Assembly: GCA_029261515.1 (NCBI GenBank)
Contig: JAJDBE010000121.1
Coordinates: forward strand, 1-38,114
DNA length: 38,114 nucleotides
Source of the DNA: Nitrospinaceae bacterium
Lineage (GTDB): Bacteria; Nitrospinota; Nitrospinia; Nitrospinales; VA-1
Direction of reading: 5' to 3'
Shown: one piece after another, positions 32,290 through 38,114 of the stretch
Layout of the letters: each line of letters starts with the position of its first letter
Position numbering within the stretch: the first letter of the stretch is position 1
Program-made: the position numbers and the translations under genes
The notes under the pieces: model-generated
The model's input: only the letters and a program-made list of their open reading frames with translations
Databases searched by the model: none
Told to the model about the DNA's origin: nothing

Positions 32290-34086
32290 TCACACCTCTT
32301 CCTTCACCAGCTGGTTCAGCATCAGCATGAGAGTTTCCGTTTGCGTCAGGGCCCCCTCTCCTTTGGCAATATGATCGGTGACCGTTTTCAGGGAAAATTG
32401 CGGAACTCCGCGAAACTGTTCCAGATAATGCCCCAAATCCGTATCGACTCCTGCCTGTTCGATGAAAAAATCAATCGGTTCTTTTCTACGATCCACTCGT
32501 TGTTGCAACTTTTCGAACTGTTCCAGAAAAACATGGATCAACATTTCGTTCATGCGGTGTTCCAGCGTGTGTTCGGACAGCACCCGCTCCTGGCCTTTTT
32601 GGGCTATCGACTTTCTTTCGTCCTCATGCTTCAAGTAATAGGTGATTTTCTCTTTTAAATCACCAATACTGTTGAACGTGATAACCTCTTCTCCGGCATT
32701 AAACAACTCGGCCAGTTCCGAGCGTTCATCCACCAGTTGAAACCCACCGCAGGCGGCGATTTCAAACGTCCGGGGGTTGGCGAAGTCGCCGTCGGGATGG
32801 ATGCCTTCATGGTAAGTCGAAGAATGCAGGTTCAGGTTGATTTTGCCGCCATTATAAATCTTAACCGTTTCTTCCGTCGAAACGCGTTGGTTGCCGTTTT
32901 GCACTTTTGCGCCGACAGGAGATTGCAGGTCCCATTCGGTTCCCCAGATTTTAAAATCATATTCCAGCAACTGCGGAAATGTTTTTCTGCGGTTGTGATA
33001 AGCCGCTCCCATGAAAGAAAGATCCGCGTCATAGGCCTTGCGTTCTCCCGGGGTCAACGCAACCGGTTTGTGCGCGTCCGGGAAACAGCCCTGCGGCAGG
33101 TAATGAACGTTTTTCGCGCCTGCGGCTTTGAGTTTTGCAAGGAACGGTTCTTGTTGCAGGGTGAAAATAAAATCATACGAACCCGCGATTTCCTTCCAGT
33201 ATGTGAGGGTGCGGAAATCCTCGACAAACCAGAAAGCAATGGGAATATCCAGAACTTTGAGCCGTTCGATGGCTTCCGGACTGAGAGGAGCCTGAGCCAG
33301 AGACAGGATCAGATCGGGCCGAAACTCCGCCGCTTGCGCCGCTGTAATCTCTCCCATCAGGTTCATGAACAGGTTGGATAGAACCCCGGCGTGCTGTTTG
33401 TCGCGGGTGACTTTTTGGAGAGAAAAAAATCCGCTGTCGAATTTGTCGCACTCCACTGAACGCACCTGATGGCCCAGGTTTTCCAAAGCGCTGGCGCAAA
33501 ACCGCGCCGTCGGTAAAGAGCCGCCGTAAATGGGGTTGACCACCAGAATTTTAAGAGAACGTGATTTTAGATAACCGGAAAGTCCACGTCCAGTCTCGAG
33601 GCGCTTGAAATAGTCCTGGGAAATCCGCATGGAAGGCGCGTGCTGCAGAATATTCCATTGCGCCGGGTTTCCCGTTCGGGCGCAAATTTTTGCGGGCGGT
33701 TCCGCGATTAAAAACCGTGTTCGTGGTAAAAATGGCTGTATGCTGACAGCAGATAAAAACGCATGAAACATTTCCATCGACGGTTCAATCACCGTGACCG
33801 GGCCGGAACCTCGCTTCAGCATTTCTAGTGCATGGTAACCAAAGCCCAATCCGTAGATGACGCTCGTTTCTCCCTCCCGCAATGCAAAGGCGGATAGCAA
33901 ACGCACCGCTTCTTCCACTGGCCGGTAAGTGCTGTGCAGGGAAACCGACTCCACTTGCGGAACCGGATGCCCGTCTTTGGAGTTCACCACCTGCACGGCC
34001 CCGGACGGCTGGAACGCTTCCACCTTGCGGGCTAAAACAGGGTCATGACCTCTCAAAAAGTTTAAATTTTTATCAAATAAATTCAA
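32290..34086 (-). CDS. Glycosyltransferase with N-terminal Rossmann-like domain (DUF3880/Glyco_trans_1_2 type)
   Basis: Two parts. Residues about 1-170 contain SVIYGLGFGYHALEML and VTVIEPSMEMFHAFL, a Rossmann-like pattern similar to the N-terminal region of motility-accessory-factor (Maf, DUF115) glycosyltransferases. From about 178 (KILVVNPIYGGSL) runs a GT-B glycosyltransferase: PDLILSLAQAPLSPEAI and IPIAFWFVEDFR resemble DUF3880, and INLNLHSSTYHEG through NPRTFEIAACGGFQLVDE is the CgeB-like Glyco_trans_1_2 donor-binding domain. Donor and acceptor are unknown; protein or surface-polysaccharide glycosylation is plausible. It lies between two other glycosyltransferase genes, 30 bases after one and one base before the other, in one operon. 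Confidence 0.85.
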   Translation of the reverse strand: MNLFDKNLNFLRGHDPVLARKVEAFQPSGAVQVVNSKDGHPVPQVESVSLHSTYRPVEEAVRLLSAFALREGETSVIYGLGFGYHALEMLKRGSGPVTVIEPSMEMFHAFLSAVSIQPFLPRTRFLIAEPPAKICARTGNPAQWNILQHAPSMRISQDYFKRLETGRGLSGYLKSRSLKILVVNPIYGGSLPTARFCASALENLGHQVRSVECDKFDSGFFSLQKVTRDKQHAGVLSNLFMNLMGEITAAQAAEFRPDLILSLAQAPLSPEAIERLKVLDIPIAFWFVEDFRTLTYWKEIAGSYDFIFTLQQEPFLAKLKAAGAKNVHYLPQGCFPDAHKPVALTPGERKAYDADLSFMGAAYHNRRKTFPQLLEYDFKIWGTEWDLQSPVGAKVQNGNQRVSTEETVKIYNGGKINLNLHSSTYHEGIHPDGDFANPRTFEIAACGGFQLVDERSELAELFNAGEEVITFNSIGDLKEKITYYLKHEDERKSIAQKGQERVLSEHTLEHRMNEMLIHVFLEQFEKLQQRVDRRKEPIDFFIEQAGVDTDLGHYLEQFRGVPQFSLKTVTDHIAKGEGALTQTETLMLMLNQLVKEEV

Positions 34087-34116
34087 TAGTTAACCAATAT
34101 TATCTAATGCTTAAAG

Positions 34117-37100
34117 TTAAACCAATTCCGGATGCTTTTTGGGGACTGAAACCGGGGCTTCCTGCTCAATACGAGTCATTAAATCGAGCGCGTCTCTGTG
34201 GTCGGGGTCTAAAGCCAGGATGGTTGCCAGCGTTTCCCTGGCTTCGTCGATCCTTTTCATTTTGTACTGAATCCCCGCCAGACCAAACAACATAAGCAGG
34301 TTCGCCGGGCGCATGCCGAGATAATTTTTTACCGCTTTCTCGCTTTCTACAAAATCGTTTTCCTCATAGGACAGTTCTATTAGAGACTTCAGGGCCAGCG
34401 TATTCTCGACATTGTTTGCAAGCGAGCGCACAAAATGGTCCATGGCTTCCCGGTTCATGCCCTTATGACGATAAGCCATCCCGAGGCCGGCCAGGGCGCG
34501 GTCATGATCCGGCTCGATTTCAAGCGCCAATCCAAAGCCTTCAATCGCGGCATCCCAGTTGCCATTTTGCAACGCCAGCGAACTCCACCCCATCCAGGAC
34601 GAAACGTTTTGCGGCGCCAGAGCGAGAGCCTTTCGGTACAGCGCTTCGGCCTGATCCTGGTTTTGCAGGTGCATGTGACAATTGGCCTCATTGCAAAAAG
34701 GTTCCGGGCTTTGCGGAAACCGTTCCTGTATCTCCCGGTAAACCTGAATGGCGCCTTCAAAATTCTTTTCCAGTTCCAGTTTTTTGCCTATGGTCATTTC
34801 TTCTTCCATCTGTGAAGCAACACTTCCACCCGAACTCCCCTTACCAGCGGGGGATTCCACTTTCAGCTTCGCGCCGATTTTGTACTGGAACACAAAAAAC
34901 CGCCGAAACTCTTCCAGGGTCAGGTCGTTGAGCGTCATGCGCCCTATGGTGAGGCTGGCGGGGTTGCCGGGTTTTAATTGATGAAATTGCGGGTCCAGGG
35001 TTTCATCCACCTGGTCGATGGCAAACCCTGCCTTTGAAAATAATTTTTCCATCTCCTTAAAGGTGAAAAATCGCAGATGCGTTTCATCAAGAATCCCCTC
35101 TTTCTCGTACGTCCAGTTGCCCTCGGTCAAATGATGAATCAGGCCCAAGTACTGCACATTCGGGATGCTGGCCACCACCGTTCCACTGGGCTTTAGAAAT
35201 TTGCGGATTTTTTTCAACACCGCAAGCGGATCGACCAGATGTTCCAGCACGTCGGCAAACAAAATGCAGTCAAAGCTGTTTTCATCGTAAGGCAGATCCA
35301 GATCCTCGATACTGCCCTCGACCACATCGTCCAGCACCTTGCGGGCGAGACGCGCCGCTTCCGCCTCCGCCTCCACTCCGGCGACGAACACGCCACGGCG
35401 TTTTTTGAGTTCCTTTCCGGTCATCCCGGCGGCGCAGCCGATTTCCAGAATGCAGGTCGCATCTTCAGGAATAAGCGGAAACAGATCGTCGCGGACATTA
35501 TGAAAGTAGGACTTCGGTTTCTCTTTGGGAATACCCTCTTCTGTCTTTCCGCGGAAGTGACGGTTCAGCGTTTCCAGTATCTGCCCGGCGCGATGGTCGT
35601 ACGTGTGTCGTGCGAGCACTTCACGGCGGCCCTGTTCGGCAATTTCCTCCCGCTCCTCCGGATGGTCGAGGTAGTGCTCGATCAAATCGGTCAGGGTATC
35701 GTCGGAATAAAGCACAAGGTGCCTGTTGTTTTGAAACAGTTCGTCTAATCCGCTGCCCGGAGCCGGGTCGGTCATCAGCAGGCTGCCACTGCACAAGGCT
35801 TCAAAAACGCGCATGTTGAGATCGTTATTCACTGCATTATTGAAAACAATCCGGGATTCGGACAACACCGCCGCCATTTCATCCATGAATTTGCGGTCCG
35901 AGTGCAGTTGAAACCGCTGACCGATGGCATCGAGCAATTGTTTTCGACGCGCATGCGACGGAGTCACCGAACCCACAAAACCGACATCGTATTGCTTCTC
36001 TTCGCCTTTCTTGCCGTGGATTTCCGCATCGCACGCCAGGGGCAGCCAGAACACGTTTTGAATGCCGGCGGCGTGCATTGCATCTAAATAGCCTTTTTGG
36101 GCGATAAAGACAAAATCAAATTGACGGGCGATTTCCACATGCCGGTCGAAATGAATGTGCGTGTCGATGAGATAACAGGCTTTGGGAATTGAATGCTCTT
36201 TTAAGTCAGCAGGCAGGCCGCCAAGGCCCGTCTCCACCCAAAGATAAAGATCGGGACTCCAGCCATGCGGCAACCGCCCCAGCATTTCCCCAAGCGATGC
36301 GGAAGCGTCGCACGGGATGTCCTGCGGCTTGACTTCCCAATTCAGCGCTTGCAGATTCCATTTTTCGATGACTTCCTGGGTGATCATCGGGCCGCTGGTG
36401 ATGACGTTGTGTTCTTTCCTGAGCGCGCGTTCCAGATAAAACGCCGTCGTCACCGGATAGGACACGAAGTTCATCAGAATATTTTTGCGCGGCTTTTCAT
36501 GAAACGCCTGTGCTTTAGCGCCGAGGGATATTCCCGTGGTCTCGAGAAATTCCACTATGGCCGCATGCACCACCTGCCGCCAGGAATTCAAGAACGCGTC
36601 CACTCCAAATTGCCTCTGTACCGTGTCTCTGGCCTTGCGCCCCATTGCGCGGGCTTTCTCCGGATGATCCAGTAATTCCTGCACCCGCTCCCGCAAATAG
36701 TTTGTATCGTTAGAAATGTATCCGTTGACCCCATCCTCTATGGGAGAGGTCCGGTTAAAGGTCGATATTACCGGCATTCCCGTCGCCATCGCTTCGAGCA
36801 TCGACAGATTGTAGCCGTCCTCGTAAGCGTCCACCGTGGTGTTGAGATACAGCCTTGCACTGCGGAAATGATCTTTGAGGTCCTGAAAACCGTTGGAAAT
36901 CCGCGCATTGGGAATGGAAGGATTCCAGCCCAGGGTGGTGGTGGGATATCCCTCGCTGATCGCCTCACTGGCCGTGTACCCCAGCATGAGGTCGCGTTCC
37001 TTGAGTAAATTTCCCACTCGCAAAACACATTGATTTTCCCCTGTATATTCGTCAAATTCGGTCACGTCAATTCCCGGCAGGATGATGTTGCCGTCCAGCC

Positions 37101-37512
37101 CCCAGTCATCCTGTTTGCTTTGCGAGATGAACACCTTTTTCACATCCTTTAACAGTGGTCGAATCTTTTCCAGATACTCGTCGCGCCGGACTGGATTGTT
37201 CCCCAGTTCAATTTCCGTCGTCAGACGGTTGTGAAACACGAGAATTTTCGGCAGGGTATGATGTCGCACCTCGATCAAGTCTTTAACGTTATGAGCGACG
37301 ATCAGGTCGATGGCGTTTTGGTCGAGCTCGGCTCTGGCTTCCTGCAGGGAAACCAGCCGGACGTTCTTCGGCACCGGGCGCATGTTTTCGTCCCAGTGGC
37401 GGATCTTTCCGGCGGCAATCTCCGGTTCGACCACCAGGAATTCGTGTCCGATTCTGGAGAGTAGACAAAGATAAGGTTCGTGCCAGTTGAATGTGAGGAT
37501 TTTTAGATTCAT
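34117..37512 (-). CDS. Four-domain protein: two glycosyltransferases, SAM methyltransferase, TPR
   Basis: Domain order in 1131 residues: (1) GT4-like glycosyltransferase, 1-325, with EDGYNLSMLEAMATGMPVIS at 231-250; (2) CgeB-like glycosyltransferase, about 340-655, with YDVGFVGSVTPSHARR and MRVFEALCSGSLLMTD; (3) class I methyltransferase, about 680-840, with SAM motif LEIGCAAGMTG at 689-699 and FADVLEHLVDPL; (4) five or more TPRs, about 905-1110. Such a chain would build and methylate a glycan, with the TPRs binding the acceptor or partner proteins, as in O-GlcNAc transferases. There is no signal peptide. It is the first gene of the three-gene glycosyltransferase operon. GGAG lies about 13 bases before the ATG. 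The chemistry of the glycan is not predictable. Confidence 0.9.
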   Translation of the reverse strand: MNLKILTFNWHEPYLCLLSRIGHEFLVVEPEIAAGKIRHWDENMRPVPKNVRLVSLQEARAELDQNAIDLIVAHNVKDLIEVRHHTLPKILVFHNRLTTEIELGNNPVRRDEYLEKIRPLLKDVKKVFISQSKQDDWGLDGNIILPGIDVTEFDEYTGENQCVLRVGNLLKERDLMLGYTASEAISEGYPTTTLGWNPSIPNARISNGFQDLKDHFRSARLYLNTTVDAYEDGYNLSMLEAMATGMPVISTFNRTSPIEDGVNGYISNDTNYLRERVQELLDHPEKARAMGRKARDTVQRQFGVDAFLNSWRQVVHAAIVEFLETTGISLGAKAQAFHEKPRKNILMNFVSYPVTTAFYLERALRKEHNVITSGPMITQEVIEKWNLQALNWEVKPQDIPCDASASLGEMLGRLPHGWSPDLYLWVETGLGGLPADLKEHSIPKACYLIDTHIHFDRHVEIARQFDFVFIAQKGYLDAMHAAGIQNVFWLPLACDAEIHGKKGEEKQYDVGFVGSVTPSHARRKQLLDAIGQRFQLHSDRKFMDEMAAVLSESRIVFNNAVNNDLNMRVFEALCSGSLLMTDPAPGSGLDELFQNNRHLVLYSDDTLTDLIEHYLDHPEEREEIAEQGRREVLARHTYDHRAGQILETLNRHFRGKTEEGIPKEKPKSYFHNVRDDLFPLIPEDATCILEIGCAAGMTGKELKKRRGVFVAGVEAEAEAARLARKVLDDVVEGSIEDLDLPYDENSFDCILFADVLEHLVDPLAVLKKIRKFLKPSGTVVASIPNVQYLGLIHHLTEGNWTYEKEGILDETHLRFFTFKEMEKLFSKAGFAIDQVDETLDPQFHQLKPGNPASLTIGRMTLNDLTLEEFRRFFVFQYKIGAKLKVESPAGKGSSGGSVASQMEEEMTIGKKLELEKNFEGAIQVYREIQERFPQSPEPFCNEANCHMHLQNQDQAEALYRKALALAPQNVSSWMGWSSLALQNGNWDAAIEGFGLALEIEPDHDRALAGLGMAYRHKGMNREAMDHFVRSLANNVENTLALKSLIELSYEENDFVESEKAVKNYLGMRPANLLMLFGLAGIQYKMKRIDEARETLATILALDPDHRDALDLMTRIEQEAPVSVPKKHPELV

Positions 37513-37782
37513 AGGGATGGAAGGTCTCCTGTCAAAAAAGGTACGTCATTCCTTTTCGGCCTTATAAATGAATCCCTTTACGATTATTCGAGCCTGCGGC
37601 GAATTTCTCAGGTTTACTCCCCCTCAAAAGGAAAAATTTTGTAACCATTCCGCCTTGACTCCATCCAATACCCCATAAGCGTGGACCGACCTGTTTGTCC
37701 TCTGAAAAAATCGGCTAGACACCTTACACATAAATAATACTAATAAAATCAAATAGTTATTTAAAAGGAGTGTGAATCCCAA
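37513..37782. other. Divergent intergenic region upstream of the molybdoenzyme gene
   Basis: This 270-base, AT-rich gap separates two divergently transcribed genes. I see no gene in it. AAAAGGAG at about 37763-37770 is the ribosome-binding site of the gene starting at 37783. No clear promoter pair could be chosen. Confidence 0.4.
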
Positions 37783-38114
37783 ATGTCGATCGATCCCAAT
37801 TCGAAACGCATTCAAGGCCGGCTAAAGTTAATGGAATACCGCAAGGCCATGCAGGCAAAGCAGAAATGGGAAGGGGAAATCCCCATGGGTGAGGGAGAAC
37901 TGAACCGCGACGGCAACCCAAAAACGCCTCCCGGGCAACGGATCACCACGAACTGGCCGGTTCTCGATCTCGGATTTCAGCCGGAGCTGGATGAAGTCAC
38001 GTGGAGTTTGACCGTCTCTGGCCTGGTGGAAAATCCTGAGACTTTCACCTGGGAGGCCTTCATGGGATTGCCTCAAACCGAAGATGTGTCCGACTTTCAT
38101 TGCGTGACCAGTTG
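37783..38114 (+). CDS. Sulfite-oxidase-like molybdopterin oxidoreductase, N-terminal part (continues beyond window)
   Basis: Only the first 110 codons are present; the frame is open at the right edge. After a charged N-terminus, WPVLDLGFQPELDEVTWSLT and VSGLVENPETFTWEAFMGL, then DFHCVTSW, are the conserved start of the molybdopterin-binding sulfite oxidase fold. Cys107 in HCVTS corresponds to the cysteine that binds molybdenum. There is no Tat signal, so this is probably one of the cytoplasmic sulfite-oxidase-like proteins whose substrates are mostly unknown. A GGAG site lies 12 bases before the ATG. Confidence 0.9.
   Translation, partial: MSIDPNSKRIQGRLKLMEYRKAMQAKQKWEGEIPMGEGELNRDGNPKTPPGQRITTNWPVLDLGFQPELDEVTWSLTVSGLVENPETFTWEAFMGLPQTEDVSDFHCVTS

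Noticed and set aside
31374-32330. 318-codon open frame antisense to the GT9 gene
   Set aside because: The minus-strand frame has clear GT9 motifs throughout; the antisense frame has none.

Overview
The window looks like a chromosomal segment of a Gram-negative bacterium. Support for an outer membrane comes from the ftsE-ftsX-envC cell-division cluster, a BepA-like periplasmic M48 protease, a predicted lipoprotein, a HmuY-like protein and an ADP-heptose-type (GT9) glycosyltransferase. A mitochondrial-type aconitase, mosaic gene content and fused glycosyltransferases would fit a Nitrospinota- or Deltaproteobacteria-like lineage, but I cannot prove the taxon from the sequence. Most genes are housekeeping genes. 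I see no CRISPR array, transposase, integrase or phage module.

Layout. Positions 1-414 hold the end of an HD-GYP protein. A hairpin-rich spacer and a tRNA-Met(CAU) on the minus strand follow. Positions 878-7220 are the most accessory part: an MBL-fold hydrolase, a palindromic repeat, an unknown 178-aa gene, an SRPBCC gene followed by a 22-codon remnant of a second copy of that unknown gene, a strikingly AT-rich unknown gene, a leucine-rich-repeat protein with an acidic tail, and an alpha/beta hydrolase. Positions 7451-11970 carry aconitase with a strong terminator, then an exported MsrA-MsrB fusion paired with a SUMF-fold protein. Positions 12016-14294 (minus strand) are an envelope set: TPR membrane protein, M48 protease, SH3 mini-protein and a small acidic protein.

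Positions 14529-19710 hold gpsA-larB, an epimerase, glutamate dehydrogenase and tsaD. Positions 19831-24877 (minus strand) hold an unknown gene, ftsE, ftsX, a catalytically degenerate envC and ctpA, which together form a septal peptidoglycan-remodelling unit. Positions 25102-26565 hold a HmuY-like protein coupled to a SUMF-fold lipoprotein. An RNase E/G gene with a readable promoter and a 5'-UTR hairpin follows. Positions 29032-30621 encode a long, divergent phosphoglycerate kinase whose 3' end overlaps, tail to tail, a minus-strand glycosyltransferase operon (1131-, 598- and 583-aa proteins). The window ends inside a sulfite-oxidase-like molybdoenzyme gene.

The most notable observations are the divergent phosphoglycerate kinase, the SRPBCC gene sitting in a broken tandem duplication, the AT-rich gene coupled to the LRR gene, the four-domain glycosyltransferase/methyltransferase/TPR fusion, and two separate pairings of an exported protein with a SUMF-fold protein that lacks formylglycine-generating cysteines.
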